Shown: piece after piece, positions 17,383 through 25,835 of the stretch
Layout of the letters: each line of letters begins with the position of its first letter
How positions within the stretch are numbered: the first letter of the stretch is position 1
Source of the DNA: Fictibacillus terranigra
Lineage (GTDB): Bacteria; Bacillota; Bacilli; Bacillales; Fictibacillaceae
Reading direction: 5' to 3'
Assembly (NCBI RefSeq): GCF_030412265.1
Contig: NZ_JAUHLN010000006.1
Location: 186,001 to 250,000, forward strand
Length of the DNA stretch: 64,000 nt
The notes under the pieces: generated by a model
The model's database searches: none
What the model saw: the letters and a program-made list of their open reading frames with translations, nothing else
Told to the model about the DNA's origin: nothing
Made by a program: the position numbers and the translations under genes

Positions 17383-17721
17383 CTATTGTACAAGCTTTAT
17401 CAGCATGTGTGCCAGCTGATGCCTTTGATTTTCATCGCCAACCTTCCACAGCTCTTTCAAAAGATTTTCTTCAGCATTGCGAGGCTCTTCTGTCTCCGCC
17501 AGATGATCCGCCACTCTTTGGGCAGCTTTAGCAAGAGTTTCTTCGTCAAGGCCAAGCTTCTCACCAAGGGCTACCCTTGTATGAAGATACGATTTAAACT
17601 CAGAAAAGTTTCGTAAGATTTCATCTTTCCGGCCTTCAGGAATTCGGTCAACGGTGTCATCTACTTTGTTTAGATTGACTGATTCATCTTTATGCAGGAT
17701 ATGCTTTTCTTCATTGCCCAT
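17383..17721 (-). CDS. DUF3243 domain protein
   Basis: Small acidic cytoplasmic protein, 112 residues. A poorly ordered N-terminus (residues 1-30) is followed by an all-helical DUF3243 domain: FSEFKSYLHTRVALGEKLGL, VADHLA, NLLKELWKVGDENQ and LAHMLIKLVQ. It resembles B. subtilis YmfJ, whose function is not established. It follows the PfpI-type gene by 14 bases, so they probably share a transcript. Confidence 0.8.
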   Translation of the reverse strand: MGNEEKHILHKDESVNLNKVDDTVDRIPEGRKDEILRNFSEFKSYLHTRVALGEKLGLDEETLAKAAQRVADHLAETEEPRNAEENLLKELWKVGDENQRHQLAHMLIKLVQ

Positions 17722-17735
17722 AGCTTTCGACTCCT

Positions 17736-18260
17736 TTATTGATTTAATTTTGAAAGAATGGCAAGTGATTCTCGGTTGAATGCCGGTATATCATCAGGCT
17801 GACGGCTGGTTACTAGATTTCCTCCGCATACGGCGACTTCCTCGTCTACAAAATTTGCTCCAGCATTGATCAAGTCCACTTTTATGGAGTTATAGCCTGT
17901 AACTTTTCTGTCCTTCAATACGCCTGCTGTAATTAACAGCTGCGGGCCGTGGCAGATCGCAAAGATTGGTTTTCCGTTATCTGCAAAGTTTTTTGCGAAA
18001 CTGACGAAACGCTCATCATCCCTTAGCTGGTCAGGGGAAAAGCCTCCCGGAATGAAGAGGGCATCAAAATCAGATGGGCTCACATCCCCTATTCCTGCAT
18101 CTGCAGTAACGGTTGCTTCTTTTTGTTTGCCTTCGATTTTTTTGCCTTTTTCTGAGCTGATCACTACCACTTCGTGACCGGCTTCCTTCAAAGCTTTGGC
18201 TGGGTCTGTATATTCAACATCTTCAAATAAATTGGTCATCACAGTTGCAATTTTCGCCAT
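17736..18260 (-). CDS. DJ-1/PfpI family protein, YfkM-like general stress protein
   Basis: Cytoplasmic DJ-1/PfpI-fold protein, 174 residues. The nucleophile elbow AICHGPQ contains Cys103, a conserved acidic residue lies in NLFEDVEY near residue 13, and ALFIPGGFSPDQLR is the second family motif. Relatives act as deglycases, chaperones or redox-stress proteins; B. subtilis YfkM is a general stress protein. No sigma-B promoter was convincingly seen. Probably cotranscribed with the DUF3243 gene. Confidence 0.85.
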   Translation of the reverse strand: MAKIATVMTNLFEDVEYTDPAKALKEAGHEVVVISSEKGKKIEGKQKEATVTADAGIGDVSPSDFDALFIPGGFSPDQLRDDERFVSFAKNFADNGKPIFAICHGPQLLITAGVLKDRKVTGYNSIKVDLINAGANFVDEEVAVCGGNLVTSRQPDDIPAFNRESLAILSKLNQ

Positions 18261-18407
18261 TCAATATTCACGCTCCTTCGCATTTTCATCTGTCTACATC
18301 CCTTAACATTTCCTTTTGCCAACTTTAGTAAACCCCTTTTTTATAGTTTATCCTCCATTTAAACGGGGAAGAATATCCGAGAATGAATCATGGGAGGTAA
18401 TGTAAAG

Positions 18408-18839
18408 ATGGAAAAAGATTTACAGGCACTAATTGATGGACTCAATGAAGACTTAGCCAACGAATACTCCGCCATTATTATGTACAATCACAATGCAGCG
18501 ACCGTATCAGGAATCTTTCGGCAAGTGCTAAAACCGTTTTTTGAATCAGAAATCGGTGATGAACAAGGCCATGCCCTTTACCTTGCAGAAAAGATCAGTA
18601 CACTTGGCGGAACACCTACAACCACTCCAAAAGAAGTGAAGCCAGTAAATGATGTGCGTCAAATGCTTGAAGAAGCAAGAAATGCGGAGATCGATACCAT
18701 CCGCCGTTATGAAGAACGAAAAGATCAGGCATCAAAGCTCAACATGACCGAACTGGTTGTGAAGCTTGAAGACATGATTGCCGATGAAACCACACATAAA
18801 GAAGAAATGGATCGCCTGTTAAAGGACAACCGTTTTTAA
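18408..18839 (+). CDS. ferritin-like domain protein
   Basis: Four-helix ferritin-like protein of 143 residues. Di-iron-type residues are visible: Glu in LANEYSAIIMYNH, the ESEIGDEQGHA pair with E..H spacing, and ETTHKEEMD near the C-terminus. This looks like bacterioferritin/Dps-type carboxylate ligands. ATG 18408 is nine bases from GGAGGT; an upstream in-frame ATG (18390) overlaps that site. It likely binds or oxidises iron, or protects against peroxide. No partner gene is adjacent. A strong terminator follows. Confidence 0.8.
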   Translation: MEKDLQALIDGLNEDLANEYSAIIMYNHNAATVSGIFRQVLKPFFESEIGDEQGHALYLAEKISTLGGTPTTTPKEVKPVNDVRQMLEEARNAEIDTIRRYEERKDQASKLNMTELVVKLEDMIADETTHKEEMDRLLKDNRF

Positions 18840-18856
18840 TAGTGAATACATCGAAA

Positions 18857-18903
18857 TAAAAAAACTGCCCCTTAAAACCGTTTGGTTTCAGGAGCAGTTT
18901 TTT
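18857..18903. terminator. bidirectional terminator between ferritin-like gene and ecsC
   Basis: AAAAAACTGC / GCAGTTTTTT with a further paired interior (CCT..AGG, AACC..GGTT); serves both converging genes. Confidence 0.88.
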
Positions 18904-18905
18904 CG

Positions 18906-19664
18906 TTACTCATTCAGCCAGCCTTTTTGTTTTAATTGATTGAGCGTCCTTAAACGAAAACAGTTCTTCGCAGTCTTTCCTAGTTCGTCCAAAAAACGGA
19001 AGTTTGCAAAAGCTCCCACCAGCGCACCAAAACCGGGAACCATCTGCAGCATTTTTACCAGGTCGATATGGTCTCTGTAGTCCTGCTGCAGAGATTGCCA
19101 ATCGATGTTCTGCAAATACTGCTGCTCCGTGGGGAAATCTGTAATCGTACGGTCCCAATTTGCAATTTTCTCAAAGAGTTCTTTCCTTTTAAATGGGCTT
19201 GAGTAGGTAAGCTGAAAAATATACAAAATATACAATCGTTCCCGGTAATCTTTCACATCGTAGCCATAGACGCCAGCCGTATCAAACAAAAACTTCATTT
19301 TAATCCCGAGTAATATCGGAAAATCCGCGAGGCCAAGCAAAAAACCGGCCGCGCCGGTCCCTGCCCCTTCAACAGCAGCTGTCCGACGATAAGCGGTAAT
19401 TAATGCATCTGCAGCCTGATCGCTCTCCTTTAAGGAAAGAGGAGCTGGAGGCTGCTTTTTCGAGATATATTCAGAACCGATCAGGGTGCCGTGCACCATT
19501 CCTTTAATGCTCTTTGTAATCATCTGATGCACTTTTTCTGGCAGAAGATCATTGATTCGATTTTGCAGCTTCTTGGCCGATCGATCCCACAAAGATGGAT
19601 TTTTGTTGATTTCTGCTTCCCAATGACTCAGTTCAGCCAACACCTGTCTTTCATACTTGCTCAT
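18906..19664 (-). CDS. ecsC: EcsC family protein
   Basis: 252-residue EcsC protein. A central Gly/Ala-rich hydrophobic segment (EGAGTGAAGFLLGLADFPILL) is typical of the family, and a second lies at VPGFGALVGAFANF. Third gene of ecsABC; its role is unknown, whereas EcsAB affects protein secretion, competence and intramembrane proteolysis in B. subtilis. GGGGAAG lies upstream of the start. Confidence 0.87.
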   Translation of the reverse strand: MSKYERQVLAELSHWEAEINKNPSLWDRSAKKLQNRINDLLPEKVHQMITKSIKGMVHGTLIGSEYISKKQPPAPLSLKESDQAADALITAYRRTAAVEGAGTGAAGFLLGLADFPILLGIKMKFLFDTAGVYGYDVKDYRERLYILYIFQLTYSSPFKRKELFEKIANWDRTITDFPTEQQYLQNIDWQSLQQDYRDHIDLVKMLQMVPGFGALVGAFANFRFLDELGKTAKNCFRLRTLNQLKQKGWLNE

Positions 19665-19707
19665 CTTCTTCCCCTCAATCCTCCCGCGGTTGCAAGCTTG
19701 TTTACTA

Positions 19708-20925
19708 CTACATTACTCGCATAATCTGTTTTTTAGTATAGTAAGCGGTAAACAGCCAGACAAAAAGGAGTGCGGACCCTGCAGATAGCCCGCCGATCAT
19801 CCAAGTTCCACCTATGAGAAACAAAAAAGCGACATAAAGGAAGGCCTGAATCAATAATAGGAAACGAAGCCATTTTTGAAACGCCTCAAAACGCCATTCG
19901 TGTTTCACGGGATATAGTTCAAACCAGACGTTGCCCCTATGATGTCTATAAAGCGGCAGCAGCTGCACGCCTGTGGCATGCAAAAACAGCAGGATAAGTA
20001 TAGGATGCCACCAGCCGGAAGGAAACCAGAAAAGAAACAGACCACCGATGATAACGAGTCTGATATAGATTCCAAAATAATCGTTGGAACGAAAGAACGT
20101 CTTTCGGTACAAGCCTTCAAACGTATGCCTCTGTTTATAAGGCACTTTAGAAAACGCGGTAAGCCACTTTCTCGGTTTTACCTTTTGTGATAGCTGTGGA
20201 ACATCCGTAAACAGATTGGCAATCCGATAGAGCTTCATCATCAAGCCGTTTTCAATTTCAAGTAAATGCTCCCACTTGTAGCCGTGCATTTTTTTAATAA
20301 ATCCGAAAAAAAAGTGGGAAAGAACATACATGATCGCAAGAATTGCCAGGATGAACACATATGCCTTTTGAAAAAGAAGAAACAGGAACACAGCATTTAC
20401 AGCCAAACGGATCACCATATAATTTCTTCGGGTTTGGTCAAAAGGAAGACGCTGCTCCTCCCATGAGGTTTTGATGTTCCACACTTTTGCTGTCAGCAGC
20501 AGAGCCAAAGTCAGCAGCATCTCGATGGGGTTGTCTGTGATAAACCTTGAAAACAGCGGCCCTAGTGCCAAAAAGAAAAAAACGATGGAAAAAGATTGAA
20601 TAACGGCTGTATACCGTATGGAATGACGGAAATATTCCTTCATCCTCGATTCAACAGGCAGGAGAAAAACGAGATCTCCCTTTTTCAGGAAGGTTCGTAC
20701 AGGGCTTTTTGTCAGCAAGTACGCATACACAGCGATAAGCAGCCAGGATGCCGGAAAATTATCAGGAAGCTGTTTAAGAATCCTGGCATAATAGAAGCTT
20801 CCCATGACAAACAGAATATAGAGCGAAAGCATGAATCCGCTGTTTCCGATCAAGCGGAAGTAACGGAGAGCGATGGCAAAATACTGGTCTTTTCTTCTTT
20901 GCCATATCTTTGTAAAATTCATCAT
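19708..20925 (-). CDS. ecsB: ABC transporter permease EcsB
   Basis: Integral membrane subunit of the Ecs transporter, 405 residues, about nine to ten hydrophobic segments with a cytoplasmic middle (about residues 200-270). Start ATG 20925 overlaps the ecsA stop by four bases (ATGA). In B. subtilis EcsAB is needed for RasP site-2 protease activity and normal exoprotein secretion; its transported substrate is not settled. Confidence 0.88.
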   Translation of the reverse strand: MMNFTKIWQRRKDQYFAIALRYFRLIGNSGFMLSLYILFVMGSFYYARILKQLPDNFPASWLLIAVYAYLLTKSPVRTFLKKGDLVFLLPVESRMKEYFRHSIRYTAVIQSFSIVFFFLALGPLFSRFITDNPIEMLLTLALLLTAKVWNIKTSWEEQRLPFDQTRRNYMVIRLAVNAVFLFLLFQKAYVFILAILAIMYVLSHFFFGFIKKMHGYKWEHLLEIENGLMMKLYRIANLFTDVPQLSQKVKPRKWLTAFSKVPYKQRHTFEGLYRKTFFRSNDYFGIYIRLVIIGGLFLFWFPSGWWHPILILLFLHATGVQLLPLYRHHRGNVWFELYPVKHEWRFEAFQKWLRFLLLIQAFLYVAFLFLIGGTWMIGGLSAGSALLFVWLFTAYYTKKQIMRVM

Positions 20926-21665
20926 GGTCTCTTCCCTCTGCTGGCATATATATAGATCTCGTCAAGTGTGGCTGCGGGATTTCCGATTTCATGTTTCAGT
21001 TCCTCTAAAGTCCCCTTCAAAGCGATTTTACCTTCATGCAGGATAATAAATCGGTCACAGTGCCGTTCGGCAGTGGCCAAAATATGGGTTGACATCAGGA
21101 TACCGGCTCCATTCTGCTTGAATTTCTCCATCAGTTCCAAGAACGAATGAATACCGAGCGGATCCAGACCGACAAACGGTTCGTCAACGATGTAGAGTTC
21201 AGGCTCCACCAGAAAAGCGCATAAGATCATCACCTTTTGCCGCATCCCTTTTGAAAAATGTCCAGGAAACCATTTAATTTTATTTTCCATATTAAATTCT
21301 GCGAGGAGCGGCCTTACTCTAGCTAAAAATGTCTGTTCCTCCAGCCCATATGCCATAGCTGTCATCTCTAGATGCTCCCAGAGAGTGAGCTCCTCATAAA
21401 GAATAGGTGTTTCTGGTATGTATGATAATTGTCCCCGGTACTCCTCCGGCTCTTCCTGAAAGGTTTTCCCGTTGATTCTGGAGGTCCCCTTACTCGGCTC
21501 CATCAGCCCCAATACGTGTTTGATCGTCGTACTTTTGCCTGCTCCGTTCAATCCGATGAGGCCTACGATCTCATTCGCGTGCACATTAAAAGAAACATCG
21601 TGCAGGACAGGCCTGTCAGGTGAATAGCCACCTGATAACCCCCTGACTTCAAGAATTTTTTTCAT
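20922..21665 (-). CDS. ecsA: ABC transporter ATP-binding protein EcsA
   Basis: 247-residue ATPase partner of EcsB. Walker A GLNGAGKST, Walker B ELYIVDEPFVGLDP, a non-canonical signature FSKGMRQKV instead of LSGGQ (common in ABC-2-type systems) and switch MSTHIL. First gene of ecsABC, diverging from hit across a 459-base gap. The neighbourhood (hit, serC, scoC, prsA) matches B. subtilis. Confidence 0.93.
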   Translation of the reverse strand: MKKILEVRGLSGGYSPDRPVLHDVSFNVHANEIVGLIGLNGAGKSTTIKHVLGLMEPSKGTSRINGKTFQEEPEEYRGQLSYIPETPILYEELTLWEHLEMTAMAYGLEEQTFLARVRPLLAEFNMENKIKWFPGHFSKGMRQKVMILCAFLVEPELYIVDEPFVGLDPLGIHSFLELMEKFKQNGAGILMSTHILATAERHCDRFIILHEGKIALKGTLEELKHEIGNPAATLDEIYIYASRGKRP

Positions 21666-21939
21666 GTTTGATCCCTTCTTTCCCAGCCTCTGTTCTATTC
21701 TTTATGTCTTCTATCATCGCCTTCATGTTATCTTCATCATACTATGTATCATTTTCCTTTTCCAACGAGGGAATTTTTTACGGATAAACTTTTTGAAACT
21801 TGGCAAACCTATGAAGGAAGAAGGTATCCCCCCTTCTTCGAGGGAGATTTTAGGTGCTATATAACGATTTGAACAACCAATTTCAGGGAGATGATTCTCT
21901 TGGAAAGATTATTGCTTACCTAAGCTTATAATCCAAAAG

Positions 21940-22034
21940 AATGAGGTGTTCGCCAAAAAATCGGAATGTATGTTTCCAGGTTCTCCTTTCTTCTCTAACC
22001 TCTATAAGGAAGAGGGCTCTACACACGTAGGGTC
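21940..22034 (+). ncRNA. candidate small RNA with C/U-rich tract and own terminator
   Basis: In the 459-base ecsA-hit gap a TATAAT lies at 21927-21932 (the -35 is weak). About 80 bases later a strong stem, AGAGGGCTCTAC / GTAGGGTCCTCT with a 4-base loop, is followed by TTCTTT (22011-22034). Between them is a pyrimidine-rich, unstructured TTCTCCTTTCTTCTC tract that could pair with Shine-Dalgarno sequences, the usual seed of Gram-positive regulatory RNAs. No open frame explains it. It could instead be a leader or an upstream terminator for hit. Confidence 0.4.
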
Positions 22035-22124
22035 CTCTTTCTTTGTGCAAATTTCAAAATGTTCCAATAACATATTCTTTGTACTTATGCTAAAATGAGA
22101 AAAAACATTTTCAGAGGTGATAAA

Positions 22125-22553
22125 ATGAAGCATGACGAGAACTGTATTTTCTGTAAAATCTTAAAAGGTGAAATACCGAGCTACAAAGTATATGAGGATG
22201 AAAACGTGCTGGCATTTCTTGATATCAGCCAAGTGACAAAAGGACATACTCTCGTTATCCCAAAGAATCATTATAAAGATATCTTTGCCCTGCCTTCTGA
22301 AGAAGCGGCAAAGCTGTTCTCAGCTGTTCCTGCCATAGCTTCAGCAGTGAAAGAAGCTTTCGATCCGATCGGGCTGAACGTATTGAATAATAATGGAGAA
22401 CCTGCGGGACAATCCGTATTTCACTATCACGTACATATCATTCCACGCTATGGCAGAGGAGACGGCTTTGGTGCGGTTTGGGAAACTCATGATTACTCAA
22501 AGGAAGAGTTCAACGAGATTTCCACCAAAATTGCTTCCCGTCTTTCTTCATAA
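22125..22553 (+). CDS. hit: HIT family protein (nucleotide-binding hydrolase)
   Basis: 142-residue histidine-triad protein. The CIFCKILKGEIPS start carries zinc-type cysteines, and the catalytic triad His100-x-His-x-His (FHYHVHIIPRY) is complete. Family members hydrolyse nucleoside phosphoramidates or dinucleotides. ATG 22125 lies behind GAGGTGATAAA. Its place beside ecsABC is conserved in Bacillus. A terminator (22565-22586) separates it from serC. Confidence 0.93.
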   Translation: MKHDENCIFCKILKGEIPSYKVYEDENVLAFLDISQVTKGHTLVIPKNHYKDIFALPSEEAAKLFSAVPAIASAVKEAFDPIGLNVLNNNGEPAGQSVFHYHVHIIPRYGRGDGFGAVWETHDYSKEEFNEISTKIASRLSS

Positions 22554-22564
22554 ACCATCGTATC

Positions 22565-22586
22565 ACTGCCTGAAGGCAGTTTTTTA
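22565..22586 (+). terminator. terminator of hit
   Basis: ACTGCC-TGAA-GGCAGT stem followed by TTTTTT. Confidence 0.85.
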
Positions 22587-22632
22587 TTTAACAGCATTGG
22601 TTGAGACCACAAAAAGGAGAGGAAATGCATTC

Positions 22633-23718
22633 ATGAAACAGGTTTACAATTTTAACGCAGGACCCGCAGCTCTGCCTCGTCAGGTATTGGAAAAGGCAAA
22701 GGAAGAATTTCTGAACTTCGATGACACCGGAATCAGCATTATGGAACACAGCCATCGTGGAAAACATTACGAGGCAGTACATGAGGAAGCCAAAAACCTC
22801 TTAAAGGGCCTGCTTTCCATACCGGATGATTACGAAGTGCTGTTTCTGCAGGGGGGCGCCAGCCTGCAATTTGCGATGATCCCCATGAATTTTATGAGAC
22901 CCGATGAACAGCCTGGCTATATCCTAACCGGTTCATGGTCCGAAAAGGCGGTAAAAGAGGCAAGCAAATTTGGAGAGGTGAAAGAGATCATATCCGGAAA
23001 AGCTGGCAATTATACCTCCATCCCTGAGGTGCCTTCTTTGTCTCAAGACGAATATTCGTATGTCCACATCACATCCAATAATACGATCTATGGTACGCAA
23101 TGGCCTTCATTTGAGGGCATTGAGCACCCTTTTTTAATCGCTGATATGTCCAGTGATATTTTAAGCAGGAGAATTCCGGTAAATAAGTTCGGCCTTATTT
23201 ATGCAGGAGCTCAAAAGAACCTTGGACCTGCAGGAGTCACCGTTGTGATTTTCAGAAAGGATGTTGCTGAGCGTGCAAATCAAGGGATTCCGGCGATCCT
23301 TTCCTATGAGACTCACATTAAAAACCGTTCGCTTTATAATACACCGCCAACCTTCTCCATCTATCTTCTGAAGCTCGTTCTCGAATGGGCCAAGGGACTT
23401 GGCGGTCTGGAGGCACTCGAAAAACGCAATGAAGAAAAAGCGCAGCTGATCTATGACGCTATCGATGAAAGCCAAGGTTTTTACTCAGGGCACGCAGCTA
23501 AGAACAGCCGTTCACTGATGAACATTACGTTCACCTTAAAAAACCAAGAGCTGACGAAAGAATTTTTAAAAGAAGCAGAAGCTCAAGGATTTTACGGATT
23601 GGCCGGCCATCGTTCAATTGGAGGATGCAGAGCATCCGCTTATAACGCCGTTCCGCTCGAAGCCTGCGAAGCACTAAGGCATTTCATGGTGAATTTCCAG
23701 AAAAAACATGAGGAATAG
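22633..23718 (+). CDS. serC: phosphoserine aminotransferase SerC
   Basis: PLP enzyme, 361 residues, that converts 3-phosphohydroxypyruvate to phosphoserine in serine synthesis and also acts in vitamin B6 synthesis. NFNAGPAALP at the start, the PLP lysine Lys195 in YAGAQKNLGPAG, and GHRSIGGCRASAYNA at the end are diagnostic. Start ATG 22633 is ten bases after AAGGAGAGG; the longer frame overlaps hit. The space between the hit terminator and this gene is short, so read-through from hit may contribute. Confidence 0.96.
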   Translation: MKQVYNFNAGPAALPRQVLEKAKEEFLNFDDTGISIMEHSHRGKHYEAVHEEAKNLLKGLLSIPDDYEVLFLQGGASLQFAMIPMNFMRPDEQPGYILTGSWSEKAVKEASKFGEVKEIISGKAGNYTSIPEVPSLSQDEYSYVHITSNNTIYGTQWPSFEGIEHPFLIADMSSDILSRRIPVNKFGLIYAGAQKNLGPAGVTVVIFRKDVAERANQGIPAILSYETHIKNRSLYNTPPTFSIYLLKLVLEWAKGLGGLEALEKRNEEKAQLIYDAIDESQGFYSGHAAKNSRSLMNITFTLKNQELTKEFLKEAEAQGFYGLAGHRSIGGCRASAYNAVPLEACEALRHFMVNFQKKHEE

Positions 23719-23808
23719 GCTATATGTACTGTTCAAAAAGTTCTAGATTTGTTAAGATAAGAGTAACTTCTTTGCATGGGGCAGTAGTGCACCTATGAAA
23801 GAACTTAA

Positions 23809-23831
23809 GAGTTGAGTAGAGGAGAGATGAG
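23809..23831 (+). promoter_or_regulatory. TRAP-like (GAG/UAG) repeats overlapping the trpP ribosome site
   Basis: The leader reads GAG-tt-GAG-TAG-ag-GAG-agat-GAG directly before the ATG, so the Shine-Dalgarno itself is embedded in NAG triplets. In B. subtilis trpP translation is blocked when tryptophan-bound TRAP (MtrB) covers such triplets. Four to five triplets are visible here, fewer than the nine I recall, so the site may be weaker or extend upstream. Confidence 0.6.
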
Positions 23832-23833
23832 TC

Positions 23834-24364
23834 ATGAAAACTAAATCTTTAGTATTAACAGGAGTTCTACTGGCATTGGGGTATGTTCTTCACGCCATTA
23901 TGCCGCCCTTCTTTTTAGGCATGAGGCCTGATATGATGCTTACCATGCTTTTTCTAACCATTATCATGTTCCCAACGCTGTCTAACGTCATTGTAGCTGC
24001 GCTGGCAACCGGTGTTATTACAGCCATCACAACTACATTCCCAGGCGGGCAGATTGCGAACCTGGTGGATAAACCCATTACCGCACTTGTTTTTTTAGGA
24101 TTATTCCTTTTCGTTTCCCGTTATAAATTAAATGCTTTGACCGCTGCTGTTTTGACTTTTGCTGGAACCCTTGTGAGCGGGTCAATTTTCCTTGCAACGG
24201 CTCTATTCGTAGCCGGTTTGCCTGGAACCTTCTTATCGATCTTCCTGGCGGTCGTATTGCCGACAGCTGCTGTAAACAGCGTCGTCATGTTCGTTCTGTA
24301 CCCGGTCGCACACAGCATCAGAAAGCGTTCCATGCCAGCACAATCGAAACAGATTCAGGCGTAA
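23834..24364 (+). CDS. trpP: tryptophan transporter TrpP
   Basis: Membrane protein of 176 residues with five to six helices. FFLGMRPDMMLTMLF and TTTFPGGQIANLVDKP are features I associate with TrpP/YhaG, and the size fits. It would import tryptophan. The TRAP-like leader and the position after serC, as in B. subtilis, support the call. A shared terminator (24384-24420) follows. Confidence 0.88.
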   Translation: MKTKSLVLTGVLLALGYVLHAIMPPFFLGMRPDMMLTMLFLTIIMFPTLSNVIVAALATGVITAITTTFPGGQIANLVDKPITALVFLGLFLFVSRYKLNALTAAVLTFAGTLVSGSIFLATALFVAGLPGTFLSIFLAVVLPTAAVNSVVMFVLYPVAHSIRKRSMPAQSKQIQA

Positions 24365-24383
24365 TCTAAATATTATTGCAATA

Positions 24384-24420
24384 AAAAAGAGCCGGTACCT
24401 GATCTTAAGGTGCCGGCTTT
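24384..24420. terminator. bidirectional terminator between trpP and the DUF1232 gene
   Basis: AGCCGGTACC / GGTGCCGGCT stem with A6 on the left and TTT on the right. The loop contains the stop codon of the opposite gene. Confidence 0.85.
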
Positions 24421-24821
24421 ATCGTTTGCTCTTCTTCTTCCCATTCCATGTAATGATCGATTTCTTTTTTGATCGTCTTGTATAAAAAGGCTAACACAGC
24501 AGCATCATCCAAAAGGCCGATTCCTGCCAAAAAATCTGGAACAGCATCGATTGGACTGACAAAATAAAGCAGGGCCGCAACGATGAGCATCATCGATTTT
24601 TTAGATACATGCCGGTAGGAACCGTCCCGATAATGCTTGACCAGCCTGATTAAAGCTTTTACCTGTGAAGTGAGTTCCCACAAGCCGCTGTTGCTTTGCG
24701 CAGATTGTGTTTTCTTCTCGGCATTGGTGATCAGTTCACCTGTTTGATGGTCATCATCCAGGATGACCGAAGCCTTGCTTTTCATTCTGTTAAAATAATT
24801 ACCGATTGTGTGACGCTCCAT
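24405..24821 (-). CDS. YkvA family DUF1232 membrane protein
   Basis: 138 residues. The C-terminal DUF1232 domain has the hallmark YFVSPIDAVPDFLAGIGLLD and a flanking hydrophobic segment; the N-terminal 70 residues are soluble and helical. ATG 24821 follows AGGAGGAGGGTATT; the longer frame to 24893 is not needed. The family has no settled function. Single-gene unit. Confidence 0.85.
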   Translation of the reverse strand: MERHTIGNYFNRMKSKASVILDDDHQTGELITNAEKKTQSAQSNSGLWELTSQVKALIRLVKHYRDGSYRHVSKKSMMLIVAALLYFVSPIDAVPDFLAGIGLLDDAAVLAFLYKTIKKEIDHYMEWEEEEQTIKPAP

Positions 24822-24877
24822 AATACCCTCCTCCTGACCTGTTGTTATTATACCTTTATCTAATATATTTCTAACAT

Positions 24878-24909
24878 AAAAAAGCAGATTCAAAAAGAAT
24901 CAGCTTTCC
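24878..24909 (-). terminator. terminator of the small membrane protein gene
   Basis: AAAGCTGATTC / GAATCTGCTTTTTT (minus strand), loop of T residues; directly after the 24920 stop codon. Confidence 0.75.
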
Positions 24910-24919
24910 CTATGATTCG

Positions 24920-25114
24920 TTATTTTGTGACAAAGGTCAGCAAACAGCCAACCAGCCCTGCGATTCCGATCAAACCGAAAATAAATGCTGATTTTCTCCT
25001 TTTTATAATCAATGTGTTACGAAAAGAATATCGGCGGGTAGTGTTTAAGGAGTACATCATTCGCATTATCAACAGCAGGCCCGCAAACATCAATAATATG
25101 ATATTCCAATCCAT
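24920..25114 (-). CDS. small two-helix membrane protein, function unknown
   Basis: 64 residues: hydrophobic segment at about 3-22, a basic middle (TTRRYSFRN, IKRRK) and a second hydrophobic segment at about 43-62. Such a hairpin would place the basic loop in the cytoplasm. GGGGAGGG lies at good distance from the ATG and a terminator follows, which supports a genuine gene. I do not recognise the family. Confidence 0.6.
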   Translation of the reverse strand: MDWNIILLMFAGLLLIMRMMYSLNTTRRYSFRNTLIIKRRKSAFIFGLIGIAGLVGCLLTFVTK

Positions 25115-25192
25115 GGTCCATCCCTCCCCATATTATAGATATGCAGGTGCCTGTCCAATCATGCCGAAAATCATCGTTAAATATTTATGATT

Positions 25193-25208
25193 TCGAGAAA
25201 TTTCTCGA
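25193..25208. promoter_or_regulatory. perfect 16-bp palindrome upstream of yhaH
   Basis: TCGAGAAATTTCTCGA reads identically on both strands, 61 bases before the yhaH start. No loop separates the arms, so an operator is more likely than a terminator. The binding protein is unknown. Confidence 0.45.
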
Positions 25209-25268
25209 TAGGAATTCATCTGATCCACCAAGAATGTAATACTAAGTATAAAAGAGGAGGAGTAAATC

Positions 25269-25628
25269 ATGTCTAAAGCAAAATCTCTACTGTACGGCTT
25301 TGCCATCGGAACAATTGTTACAGCAGCAACTACTCTGCTGTCCGCACCCAAGTCAGGAAAGGACATCAGACAGGACATTAAAGACAGCGCAAACAAATTA
25401 AAAAACTCTGTTTCTAAAATGAAGCGTGAAAGCATCACGCTTAAGGAAAAAATAATGTTTGTTTCCAAAGAAGGAAAAGAAGCGTTCAAACAGGCTTCCG
25501 CTGACATAAAAAAGGATATCGATGATTGGAAGGAAGAAATTCAGCCGAATATGGAAAGCATCCAGGAAAACGTAAAAGAAATTCAGGACACACTCGAGGA
25601 AAGCAAAACGTCATTGGCAAATCATTAA
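25269..25628 (+). CDS. yhaH: YtxH domain stress protein YhaH
   Basis: 119 residues. The N-terminal membrane-associated segment LLYGFAIGTIVTAATTLLSAP followed by KSGKDIRQDIKD is the YtxH signature; the rest is a long charged coiled coil. Relatives are general stress proteins. GAGGAGGAG precedes the ATG. Order trpP-yhaH-scoC matches B. subtilis. No sigma-B promoter was recognised. Confidence 0.85.
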   Translation: MSKAKSLLYGFAIGTIVTAATTLLSAPKSGKDIRQDIKDSANKLKNSVSKMKRESITLKEKIMFVSKEGKEAFKQASADIKKDIDDWKEEIQPNMESIQENVKEIQDTLEESKTSLANH

Positions 25629-25635
25629 CTGTACA

Positions 25636-25670
25636 ATTGAGGATCTCCCTTGAACGGGAGATTTCTTTAT
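25636..25670 (+). terminator. terminator of yhaH
   Basis: GATCTCCC-TTGAAC-GGGAGATT stem followed by a T-rich stretch. Confidence 0.8.
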
Positions 25671-25835
25671 TATTCAGCAATTATGATCTTCCATCTGTTA
25701 TCATACTTAAGTTTTATGCCTTTATTACCAATTTTTCTTTGAGTTTTGAAAAATTTTACTTTCTTATTATAGAAAATACTGGCATAATGAGGGATAGATT
25801 GATGTTCTTATATGTAGTAATGGAGGGCATTTAGT

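Noticed and set aside
22393-22632. Upstream extension of serC
   Set aside because: It overlaps hit and its terminator; MKQVYNFNAGPA is the family start with a proper ribosome site.
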